Position numbers and translations under genes: made by a program. The notes under the pieces were generated by a model. It was given only the letters and a program-made list of their open reading frames with translations. It made no database searches and was not told the DNA's origin. From the NCBI GenBank assembly GCA_027297085.1, contig JAPUIL010000765.1, positions 1-15,965 of the forward strand: a DNA stretch of 15,965 bases. The letters run 5' to 3'. Source of the DNA: Verrucomicrobiota bacterium (GTDB lineage Bacteria > Verrucomicrobiota > Verrucomicrobiia > Opitutales > UBA2995). Below, in pieces: positions 7,513-15,048 of the stretch (positions are counted from its first letter, which is position 1; each line of letters begins with the position of its first letter).

Positions 7513-7606
7513 CTTGGGATCTCCTCTCGGTCAGAATACCGGGAAATCCCGCATCGCGCCTGGATCGGAATTCGAGAGAATGATTAAATAAGTTTTCACG
7601 CAGACG

Positions 7607-9373
7607 TCAGTGGGCGCATTCGTCTTGCCGCCGTATCAGGTAATCGCCTAGTACGAGTATGTCCATGTTTGTTCTCATGAAGCAATCAAAGGCTTCTTCG
7701 GGTCTGCATACAATTGGTTCGTTTTCGTTAAAGGATGTATTTAATACGATCGGTACGCCGGTCAAAGAATCAAATTCTTTGATGAGTTTAAAAAAGAGAG
7801 GATTAGCCTCCGCAGTGACTGTGTGCAGACGACCAGAACCATCGACATGGGTTACGGCTGGTACTTGTCTGCGCTTCGATTCTCTGATTTGTAGCACTTT
7901 CATCATGAACGGTACGTCGTCGTCTTGCTCAAACCAGTCAACCACTTTATCTCGCAAAATGGATGGAGCAAATGGTCGAAATGACTCGCGACGCTTGATT
8001 TTCGAATTGAGAATGTCTTTCATGTCTGCTCGACGAGGATCACCGAGTATCGATCGATTTCCGAGAGCTCTCGGTCCCCACTCCATCCGCCCCTGAAACC
8101 AGCCAACAACCAAGCCATTGGCTATAGATTGCGCGACTGCTCTGCATAGGGCGTCTTCAGCATCTATCCTCGTCACGGTACAAGCTGAATCACCCAGATC
8201 ATTTCTCCTTGCAGAGAGAATGTCAGCGATTTCACTGTCATCGAAACCCGGCCCCCAGAAGGCATGAGGCATTTGCCCCCGATCAATGCCCTCATCACAG
8301 TCTCTCGCAGCGGCTGCAAACGCTGCCCCTACAGCGCCACCAGCGTCACCAGCCGCACTTTGTACATAAATATTTCTAAAGGGAGCATTACTGGTGATTC
8401 GACCATTGGCAACCGAGTTCATCGCACACCCGCCTGCAAGCACAAGATTTTTGCACTCGCATTGCTCATATGCCGAATTCAACAGGTGGAAAAGAGCCTG
8501 CTCATACATCCACTGTGCCGACCGGGCGATATCCTTATGTCGCTGGTCAAGCTTTTCATGCTTCTGTCGGGCGGGACCAAGTAAGTCTTCTAACTCCCGG
8601 GTATACAGCGTCTCAAATACGGGCGTACCCTCCGCCCAAGAATAGTCAATCTCATCCCGCCCATGTCGAAAAAAGCTGAGATTCAACTCATACCTGCCAC
8701 CGTCTACCAACCTGACAATGTTGCGCATCTCGCTAGCATAGGTAGGTTGTCCATAGGACGCCAAGCCCATCACCTTGTATTCGTCTCCATAGTCGGGGAA
8801 TCCTAGGTACTGCGTTACGGCCTGATAAAAAACGCCCATGGAGTGCGGAAACCAGATCTGGCTGATGAGATTAATTTTTCCATCCCCAGCATGGCCCCAA
8901 GCCGCGCTGGCGAAATCTCCGAAGCCATCAATTGACACGGCAACTGCTTCGTCAAATGGGCCCGCATAATAGGCAGAAGCAAGGTGAGCAAGATGATGCT
9001 CTACCCGGATAATCTTCCCGGTGAAGGTCTCCGAGGGGAATGATCGCATCAACTGATCTTTTATGCGCGAACGACGCAGATGGGTCCTGAATTTTCCGAG
9101 TAGCAGTGAAACTGTGGGGCGATGAAATAAAGTGTATCCGAATTTCCGACATAGATTTGATCCGGAACCTGAATTGACAGCCAGCTGAGAAACCTGGTTC
9201 AGACGAATACCGGCCGCCGACAAGCAATACCGAATCGATTCAGCCGGAAACCCCGCCCAGTGCTTGACGCGCCTGAAACGCTCTTCTTCAACACAAGCGA
9301 CCAATTTTCCGTCTACAACAATGCAGGCCGAAGAGTCCGCATGGTAGGCGTTTAAACCAAGAATCGCTTTCAT
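7607..9373 (-). CDS. O-carbamoyltransferase, NodU/CmcH/TobZ family
   Basis: This 588-residue enzyme is predicted to transfer a carbamoyl group from carbamoyl phosphate, via a carbamoyl-adenylate made with ATP, to a sugar hydroxyl of the polysaccharide. The N-terminal Kae1/TsaD-like domain has LNAYHADSSA (7-16), the metal-binding VEHHLAHLASAY (124-135) and SIDGFGDFASA (147-157). Further conserved blocks are LAGGCAMNSVANGRI (312-326), SAAGDAGGAVGAA (339-351), GRMEWGPRALGNRSILGDPR (428-447) and KRRESFRPFAPSI (460-472). NTSFNENEPIV (545-555) lies near the C terminus. All appear intact and the length is normal. I chose ATG 9373 because relatives begin 'MKILG..AYH.DSSA'; an in-frame TTG at 9382 is less likely. 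It starts 36 bp after the upstream WaaE-like gene. Such enzymes are frequent decorators in O-antigen and Nod-factor loci. Confidence 0.94.
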   Translation of the reverse strand: MKAILGLNAYHADSSACIVVDGKLVACVEEERFRRVKHWAGFPAESIRYCLSAAGIRLNQVSQLAVNSGSGSNLCRKFGYTLFHRPTVSLLLGKFRTHLRRSRIKDQLMRSFPSETFTGKIIRVEHHLAHLASAYYAGPFDEAVAVSIDGFGDFASAAWGHAGDGKINLISQIWFPHSMGVFYQAVTQYLGFPDYGDEYKVMGLASYGQPTYASEMRNIVRLVDGGRYELNLSFFRHGRDEIDYSWAEGTPVFETLYTRELEDLLGPARQKHEKLDQRHKDIARSAQWMYEQALFHLLNSAYEQCECKNLVLAGGCAMNSVANGRITSNAPFRNIYVQSAAGDAGGAVGAAFAAAARDCDEGIDRGQMPHAFWGPGFDDSEIADILSARRNDLGDSACTVTRIDAEDALCRAVAQSIANGLVVGWFQGRMEWGPRALGNRSILGDPRRADMKDILNSKIKRRESFRPFAPSILRDKVVDWFEQDDDVPFMMKVLQIRESKRRQVPAVTHVDGSGRLHTVTAEANPLFFKLIKEFDSLTGVPIVLNTSFNENEPIVCRPEEAFDCFMRTNMDILVLGDYLIRRQDECAH

Positions 9374-9409
9374 GCTGGGCAAGATACCCCCGTTGGAGGC
9401 TCAGAAAAT

Positions 9410-10177
9410 TCACCCGAATGCTCTGAACCAGAGCGCTTTCTGAATCAACCATTCCGCAATCAACCGCTGCCAGGTGTACTTCAAGCCACGGACTCCATTG
9501 CACCAGAGTCCCTTATAAAGCAACAGATATACGGGAGAGAGAACAATACTCAATAGCGGGATGCGCCTAATTTTTCCACTAATCGGGAGGGCAGACCATG
9601 AGCTCGTTCTTATCTTTTCTGCCTCCAGACGGGCATAGCGAAGCTGACTAAGGTACCACCGGTCCCACGATTTTCGGTCATCATGAAAAATTGGATTTAT
9701 GAGGGATCTGATCGAATCGTTCAGTAACAGTCGCTGCGTATGTCCGTCCTGAACGTATCGTCCGAGTTCTGCACGAAACAGCACGGTGTGAGGGGGATAT
9801 AAGGACGCCCGCAACGGCATTCTGTCAATACAATAAATAAAATGAGCCTCGTACCCCGCAACGTCTCCATCTGGTTCCAGTTCCCCCAACTCACCCACCA
9901 ACTCATCACTAAGTAGATAGTCCGCATCGAGTGCAAGTACCCAACCGTTTGTTCGTGCCGCGAGTTCAATTCCAGCATTCCACTGATTGGCGGAGCAGTC
10001 AAATGACCGCTGGTAAAACGATACGTTTGAGAATGACTTCGCGATCTGCTCCGTTCCGTCATCACTATGACTATCAAGTACGACTACTGATCTAGCCCAC
10101 TTGAGTTTCGAAAGAACCCGGGGCAAATTTGATTCTTCATTTAAGGTTAGTACCACGGGGACGATTTGGTCATACAT
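9410..10177 (-). CDS. WaaE/KdtX-like glycosyltransferase family 2
   Basis: From ATG 10177 this is a 255-residue GT2 with the layout of LPS-core beta-glucosyltransferase WaaE relatives. It begins VPVVLTLNEESNLPRVL (6-22), followed by ARSVVVLDSHSDDGTEQIA (28-46). NQWNAGIELA (65-74) and WVLALDADYLLSDEL (79-93) contain the DxD metal site. The C terminus is hydrophobic and basic (LSIVLSPVYLLLYKGLW), consistent with membrane association. The open frame runs upstream to 10297, but the extra 40 residues overlap the preceding GT4 gene and do not resemble the family. The start at 10177 overlaps that gene by only 8 bp and places the motif at the usual distance from the N terminus. No strong ribosome binding site is seen, so translational coupling is likely. 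The sugar transferred is unknown. Confidence 0.86.
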   Translation of the reverse strand: MYDQIVPVVLTLNEESNLPRVLSKLKWARSVVVLDSHSDDGTEQIAKSFSNVSFYQRSFDCSANQWNAGIELAARTNGWVLALDADYLLSDELVGELGELEPDGDVAGYEAHFIYCIDRMPLRASLYPPHTVLFRAELGRYVQDGHTQRLLLNDSIRSLINPIFHDDRKSWDRWYLSQLRYARLEAEKIRTSSWSALPISGKIRRIPLLSIVLSPVYLLLYKGLWCNGVRGLKYTWQRLIAEWLIQKALWFRAFG

Positions 10178-11324
10178 GATCGGCAACGATCGTTTCGTAT
10201 TTGTCGACCATTTGACCGGCCACTCGACGCCAGGAGTAGCGAGTAGAAGCCAAACGCCGACCATTTGCCCCCATTTCCTGACGCCGATCCGCATCACCCA
10301 ATAGCTTTCCGATCTCTCGACTTAGCGAGGTAGGATCACCCGCGACCACCAAGCCGGCTTTTGATTCCGCAATTGCCTCGGCAAGCCCGACTTCCGGAGT
10401 GACTACGACTGGGCAACCCATGAACATGGCCTCCAGCACCGACATTCCAAAGTTCTCGGAGTAAGAAGGCAGGATGAACAATTCTGCATCACGAAACAAA
10501 CGCCACTTGGATTCGCCTTGTACCATACCTACAAAGCGAATCCGCTCTGCAACACCGAACTTCGTTGCCAGACGTTCCAAATTGCTTTGGTACGATTCTT
10601 CGTCATTGCCGGCAATCAAGAGAGTTGCATTCGGAACGTCTTTCCAGGCCTCAATGAGTCGGTCCAAGCCCTTTTTCCAGTTGATGCGCCCGAGGAATAG
10701 TGCAAACTGCGTGGTACCAGGGAAATCGTCAGCATTCTTAAGTGCGGAAACGTCTGGTCCATTGAGGCCATTTGGTACGGTCCATACTACCGGTAAGTCA
10801 AAGTCAAACCGGCGCAACCCATCTAGCTCCTTCTCAGCCGTTACATGAATGGCGCTTGCAGACACAAGTGTGTGGCGTTCAATGAGCTTTGTCCAAGCCA
10901 ATTTCAACAATTTGCTTTTTCTTCGAACCAGATCCTTCACCAGCATGCCACGTGGCGAGACAACGTACGGAACACCAGACTGGTTGGCGACTCTGGCTGC
11001 AGCCCAAGTCGGCCAAAGAAAGACGGAGTGTAGGTGCACTAGGTCAAAACCCGGGACGGCCTGCAGCAGTGCTTTTTTCATCTTCGGGGACCAGTACAAT
11101 CGCCGCAGGGTCCGGCTTGGAAAGTACCAGACTTGCACACCCTCTACGTCTACTGACTGACATAGCGCTACTTTGCTATTGCCATCCCCATCTACGTTTG
11201 TAGTAAAAACATGTACCTCATGCCCCAGTGCAGTCAACGCTACACACAATCCATGCACAGATCGGATTGTACCGCCATAGCGAACGGCCGGCAGGTAGGT
11301 CGGCACCACATGCAGAATTTTCAC
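10170..11324 (-). CDS. Glycosyltransferase family 4 (GT-B fold)
   Basis: This 384-residue retaining glycosyltransferase begins MKILHVVPTYLPAVRYGGTI, the usual N-terminal strand and glycine loop of WcaI/Gtf4-like enzymes acting on cytoplasmic lipid-linked intermediates. DLVHLHSVFLWP (94-105) and YVVSPRGMLVK (120-130) mark the acceptor domain. FLGRINWKKGLDRLIEAW (210-227) begins the donor domain, and SYSENFGMSVLEAMFMGCPV (287-306) has the E-x7-E pair at 290 and 298. No motif is missing. The start is GTG at 11322-11324, overlapping the TGA of the upstream GT4 by four bases (GTGA). The stop lies 8 bp inside the next gene. Two GT4 genes back to back suggest consecutive sugars of one repeat unit. 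Confidence 0.9.
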   Translation of the reverse strand: MKILHVVPTYLPAVRYGGTIRSVHGLCVALTALGHEVHVFTTNVDGDGNSKVALCQSVDVEGVQVWYFPSRTLRRLYWSPKMKKALLQAVPGFDLVHLHSVFLWPTWAAARVANQSGVPYVVSPRGMLVKDLVRRKSKLLKLAWTKLIERHTLVSASAIHVTAEKELDGLRRFDFDLPVVWTVPNGLNGPDVSALKNADDFPGTTQFALFLGRINWKKGLDRLIEAWKDVPNATLLIAGNDEESYQSNLERLATKFGVAERIRFVGMVQGESKWRLFRDAELFILPSYSENFGMSVLEAMFMGCPVVVTPEVGLAEAIAESKAGLVVAGDPTSLSREIGKLLGDADRRQEMGANGRRLASTRYSWRRVAGQMVDKYETIVADHV

Positions 11325-12508
11325 TTGGCGTCGAGAACCCGGCTTCGACCGAGAACCGCCTCGGCTGCCTTGACCGTTCCCTCCACGGTCATCTCAGGGG
11401 AGTAATCGCGCAGCACGAGATCTCTTGCGCGTTCACCCATCTTGGTCAGGCGACCGGGGTCCCTTGCCATCGATACCATCAGATTTGAGAGCGCATCAAT
11501 CTCACCGAATGAGAAGATCTCACCAGTTTCTCCACGTCTAACCAGATCCAAGCCACACCCTGCCCGGCCGCTCACTATGACGGGCAAGCCACACACCATA
11601 GCTTCGTTGGCAACCAAACCCCATGTTTCGTCGAAATCCGACGAAATAATTAGACAATCCGCGGCCACATAGGCTGCCGTGATTTCGGTTTGATTTAGAA
11701 ATCCGGCGAATGTTACGGGCAGTTTGTGCTCTTCTGTAAACTGCCTGGCCTGCTCCATCAGCTCGCCGGTACCCACGATGAGCAAATGTAGACTCGAGTT
11801 CACCGATAATGCGAGTTTCAGTGCAGCCAGTTGGTCGAGCACGCGCTTTTTGTGAGCTAGTTTTCCAACATATAGGTAGCATACGGAACGCTGCGGAATC
11901 TGCCAGCGAGCCCTCAGCATGTATCGCTCGGCCCGATGGTCCTTTGCCTGTTCGAGTACCCTCTTGTTCTCTACAAAATACGGACAGGAGAATAGCTTTG
12001 AGTCCGGTATTCCGTAGCTACTGTAGAACTTGTGATTAGCTTTTCCGATTACCAAAAACGCATCAAATTGCGATAGCAGAAGACGGTGAGCCAGTCGCAC
12101 CAATAGCCCTCGTGGTTTTAGAGCGCTTGACTCACCACGGATCAAGCGCGGAATTCGAAGCCGGATGCAGGCCCAAAGTGCTTGTATCAGTGGTAGTGTT
12201 TGCCATCCGGTAAGAACCATAACGTCCGGACGATCTCGTCGAAGAACGTCGACCATATTGCGAACGCTACTCGAAAAAAATCCGGTAGTCCCCAGGCCCC
12301 GATTTTTATTGTCCAATACTTGCCATTCATAGCCGTCATACATCGGTATGTCCCACTTGAATGGCTGGTCAAAGCCTGCGCCCTGTTGTTGATCATCTGG
12401 CTGACAACAAAAATAGACCTTCACCTGAAGGCCCGGGCGATTCGATAGCGCGATGAACCATGGTATGTGATATTGAATGGGATGCGCCGCTACAATTGAA
12501 ATTTTCAC
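11321..12508 (-). CDS. Glycosyltransferase family 4 (GT-B fold)
   Basis: This 395-residue GT4 enzyme starts (V/M)KISIVAAHPIQYHIPWF, an N-terminal signature of a GT4 subgroup found in O-antigen loci. VMVLTGWQTLP and LIRGESSALKPRG mark the acceptor half. YLYVGKLAHKKRVLDQLAAL and SSDFDETWGLVANEAMVCGL mark the donor half, and the latter contains the E-x7-E pair. Length is typical. The longest frame starts at GTG 12523 (five extra residues, MRCFV). I prefer GTG 12508 because homologues begin exactly at KISIVAAHP, but neither candidate has a clear Shine-Dalgarno. It follows the Wzy/WaaL-like gene by about 30 bp (15 bp from the alternative start) and overlaps the next GT4 by four bases. The sugar specificity is unknown. 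Confidence 0.89.
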   Translation of the reverse strand: MKISIVAAHPIQYHIPWFIALSNRPGLQVKVYFCCQPDDQQQGAGFDQPFKWDIPMYDGYEWQVLDNKNRGLGTTGFFSSSVRNMVDVLRRDRPDVMVLTGWQTLPLIQALWACIRLRIPRLIRGESSALKPRGLLVRLAHRLLLSQFDAFLVIGKANHKFYSSYGIPDSKLFSCPYFVENKRVLEQAKDHRAERYMLRARWQIPQRSVCYLYVGKLAHKKRVLDQLAALKLALSVNSSLHLLIVGTGELMEQARQFTEEHKLPVTFAGFLNQTEITAAYVAADCLIISSDFDETWGLVANEAMVCGLPVIVSGRAGCGLDLVRRGETGEIFSFGEIDALSNLMVSMARDPGRLTKMGERARDLVLRDYSPEMTVEGTVKAAEAVLGRSRVLDAK

Positions 12509-12538
12509 CACGAAGCACCGCACACAGACAAAAGCGGG

Positions 12539-13957
12539 CTAACCCACATACGCGGAGGTCTTGGCATTGACACTGGACCCTAATCGCCTACGGGCGTTCA
12601 CGCTAAGAACCACCTCTGATATCGCCATGGAAAAGCCGAATATCCATCCCAGAATCAGCAATACAAACAAGTCTCCAAAAATTTGCGTAGCAACAATGAA
12701 CAGCGGGATATTCGCACCAAGAAATGCTACAACCCCAAGGAAAAATGGCACGATGGGGTCGTCTAGCCGCGCGATCTCGGGTATTAATCGTCCCAAGTAA
12801 AATAACAGCGCACCCACAATCCAGAAGACGAGCACTAATCCGGGCACCCCCAGCTCAGCCACGATTTTTCCCAAACCACCTTCACCCGCGCCACCATAAC
12901 GGTCGGCCCCGCCTCCAAAATGCTGTCCACCTTGGCTGGCTACACCTAACCCACCTCCGAAAAACCCGTATCCGTCCAGCGCCCAACCTATTGATCCGAG
13001 CCCGAGTTCGGCGAATCTATCGTCCGCATCGCCAAATACTGTCGCCCCACGCTCTACGTACACGTCAAACCGCTGTCTTTCTGCCGTCGAACTATCCAAT
13101 ACTCCAAGCGCGCCTACGACACCCAGTACACCCGCCATGATCGACCCGATTACCATCATCCTGCCAATCTCACGCCTGTACGCGAACAGCAGTGTGCCGT
13201 ATATACCCGCGAATATGAGCACCTCCATCAACATCTTTCGGCGCCCGGTCATCAGTCCCACGGATAGAAGTAAAATTACCAATATGACAAACACCAACCT
13301 CGGCCACCGAACAACACCGGAAATCGCCAACACCAGGATAAGACTGATCGCCGCAGCAGCGTGCCAGGCAGCACCTTCCGTGCTTCGCAAGAAGCCAGGA
13401 TAGGACTCCAACACTCCACCTGGCACATGGATAAGAACACCCGATCCGACCTCTTCGAGCAGAGGTGCCTCAAATCCACTGAAAGACAGAAAAATTCCAC
13501 TTAGCATTAGCAAGGCACAGATCACGTAGAATTTGATAAAGCGGACCGCGGATTGAACGCGCAGCCCGTAGTAGTATGCGATCAAGAACCCCGGAACAGG
13601 TGCCAAGTATGACAACAGACCGATACCCACCAAAGCAAAGTTTCCGTAACGACCAAGCGAGACAAATGCCTCAAATGCGAGCCAGATCAGAAAAAGAATC
13701 AATGGAACTCTGACCGCACCTCGAAGTACTCGAATATTCGTAACGTTTACCAATCCGTACTGCCGTATAAATCCCACCGCAACCGCGCCTACAAATACCC
13801 CCACAACGACGACAAAGTAAACGGGTTGATCCGGGGTCACTTTCCTTACGACGTCAGAAAGAAATCCGACCAGGACGCAAATCAGCATACCGCTGCGCCA
13901 GTCTGCAACACATACTGCTAATCCGCCTACTGCGAGAATCGAGACTATAAGAAGCAT
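12539..13957 (-). CDS. Polytopic membrane protein, O-antigen polymerase/ligase-like (Wzy/WaaL superfamily)
   Basis: This 472-residue protein has about eleven or twelve hydrophobic spans (roughly 2-18, 23-38, 46-64, 84-99, 106-130, 142-160, 198-216, 221-236, 244-260, 267-287, 370-390 and 403-446). A long non-hydrophobic loop at about 288-365 carries RFAELGLGSIGWALDGYGFF and a glycine-rich run, followed by KIVAELGVPGLVLV. This arrangement of many spans, one large late periplasmic loop and 'G.G......ELG..GL.L' is that of O-antigen polymerases and ligases, which join repeat units or attach glycan to lipid A core. Sequence alone cannot separate the two roles. The ATG at 13957 lies 23 bp after the upstream GT2, and the stop is 15-30 bp before the next gene. 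The cluster also has an ABC exporter, which normally works without Wzy, so a ligase-like or accessory role should be considered. Confidence 0.75.
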   Translation of the reverse strand: MLLIVSILAVGGLAVCVADWRSGMLICVLVGFLSDVVRKVTPDQPVYFVVVVGVFVGAVAVGFIRQYGLVNVTNIRVLRGAVRVPLILFLIWLAFEAFVSLGRYGNFALVGIGLLSYLAPVPGFLIAYYYGLRVQSAVRFIKFYVICALLMLSGIFLSFSGFEAPLLEEVGSGVLIHVPGGVLESYPGFLRSTEGAAWHAAAAISLILVLAISGVVRWPRLVFVILVILLLSVGLMTGRRKMLMEVLIFAGIYGTLLFAYRREIGRMMVIGSIMAGVLGVVGALGVLDSSTAERQRFDVYVERGATVFGDADDRFAELGLGSIGWALDGYGFFGGGLGVASQGGQHFGGGADRYGGAGEGGLGKIVAELGVPGLVLVFWIVGALLFYLGRLIPEIARLDDPIVPFFLGVVAFLGANIPLFIVATQIFGDLFVLLILGWIFGFSMAISEVVLSVNARRRLGSSVNAKTSAYVG

Positions 13958-13980
13958 ACTAGGAAAAGTGAGTGAGAAAC

Positions 13981-14907
13981 CTATTGTGATTTCTGAAGAT
14001 CAATATGCCTAGGGCCCCGAACGAAAAGCCACAACGCCAAAACCACACCTGACAGTTCGGACAGAAGTGTAACTGGAATCAACCACGGTCGAGTCAAATG
14101 ATGTCTCGTATGCACAGCGTATAGCGGGCCCAATACCATTCTCCTAAACCGGTGATGAGCCTGATTTACCATCAACAAATAGTAGTATCGACCTACGGAG
14201 TGCGCAGGCCATATCGATCGCAAGTGATCACCGAAGCTTCTAGTTCCACCCGTATTTGCTTTCAGATGATTCAAGCTGGCAGTCGGCTGGAACAAAATGC
14301 GTAAGCCAGCACGTAGCATACGATCGGCGAACTCCGCTTCAAAGCGATAAGCGACTTTTATGAAATTCTCATCGAAGCCACCCAGATCTAATGCCATTTG
14401 TCGCTTAATCGAAAAGTTCCCCCCCATAAATCGTTTGACGTCAGCTCGCATCCTGGAATTGAAACGAAACGCATCCGGATCACCCGACCGAACATCCAAC
14501 CACGCACTTTCGCACGCGTCTAGTTTGTGTTCCCAAGGCTGGACTACCCGACCGGCGACGCATACAACCTCTGGATCTTCGTACTCTTTAGCATGCTCAA
14601 CTACAAGATCGGATGTCAACTCGATGTCGTCATCGAGAAACAGCACGACTTCAGCTCTCGCTACCATCAGCGCATAATTCATGGCTTTTGGGATCGAGGG
14701 CTCGTTCAGCTTATGCCACACGATGCCGCCGCTTACTGCCAGTTTCTCAAGCGCGACTGCAGTTTCCGCTTGGCGACTAGTAGTTTGATCAATCACCAGG
14801 ATTTCACACGCACGATGGTTCAGTGCCAATAGCTGATTCAAGGTGTTAAGCAAAGTATCTTCCCGATTGTATGTCGGAATGGCGACTGAAATGCTTGGAA
14901 AACTCAT
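13981..14907 (-). CDS. Glycosyltransferase family 2
   Basis: This 308-residue GT2 has a complete GT-A domain: ISVAIPTYNREDTLLNTL (6-23), ILVIDQTTS (36-44) and AEVVLFLDDDIEL (85-97), with the acidic DDD at 92-94 for the metal-bound nucleotide sugar. RFMGGNFSIKRQMALDLGGF and the acidic residue in YRFEAEFADRML give the acceptor-side and catalytic-base region. The C terminus has a hydrophobic stretch (IPVTLLSELSGVVLALWLF), suggesting membrane association. The ATG at 14905-14907 follows a 141-bp gap. It is the second gene of the cluster in this window and is 23 bp from the Wzy/WaaL-like gene. Donor and acceptor are unknown. Confidence 0.88.
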   Translation of the reverse strand: MSFPSISVAIPTYNREDTLLNTLNQLLALNHRACEILVIDQTTSRQAETAVALEKLAVSGGIVWHKLNEPSIPKAMNYALMVARAEVVLFLDDDIELTSDLVVEHAKEYEDPEVVCVAGRVVQPWEHKLDACESAWLDVRSGDPDAFRFNSRMRADVKRFMGGNFSIKRQMALDLGGFDENFIKVAYRFEAEFADRMLRAGLRILFQPTASLNHLKANTGGTRSFGDHLRSIWPAHSVGRYYYLLMVNQAHHRFRRMVLGPLYAVHTRHHLTRPWLIPVTLLSELSGVVLALWLFVRGPRHIDLQKSQ

Positions 14908-15048
14908 CGATATTTACTACGTATGGCTCTGTTATTTGAACAAGTGAGTAATGACGACAAAGAACGAAAATCACTCATCCGTGATAATCTTGAATCCACA
15001 GTACCGGCGTACTGAACTTTCAAGTTGCAGGAATCAGTACCACAGAAT
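14908..15048 (-). other. 141-bp intergenic spacer
   Basis: This spacer between two GT2 genes is longer than most others in the cluster. I find no small gene with a convincing start, no stem-loop terminator with a T-run, and no RNA gene. A TTGAAA near 15020 with a weak -10-like TGTGGA about 17 bases downstream on the minus strand is too poor to call a promoter. An internal promoter is possible but not shown. Confidence 0.35.

Noticed and set aside
7057..7587. 176-codon plus-strand ORF
   Set aside because: It is antisense to an intact GT2 gene with all its motifs and to the IS-like fragment; its translation has no recognisable domain and no ribosome binding site.
10178..10297. N-terminal extension of the WaaE-like glycosyltransferase
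   Set aside because: It lies entirely within the 3' end of the upstream GT4 gene, does not resemble the family, and the ATG at 10177 puts the first motif at the usual position.
14908..15048. Promoter in the 141-bp spacer
   Set aside because: Best -35/-10 pair matches the consensus too poorly to claim.
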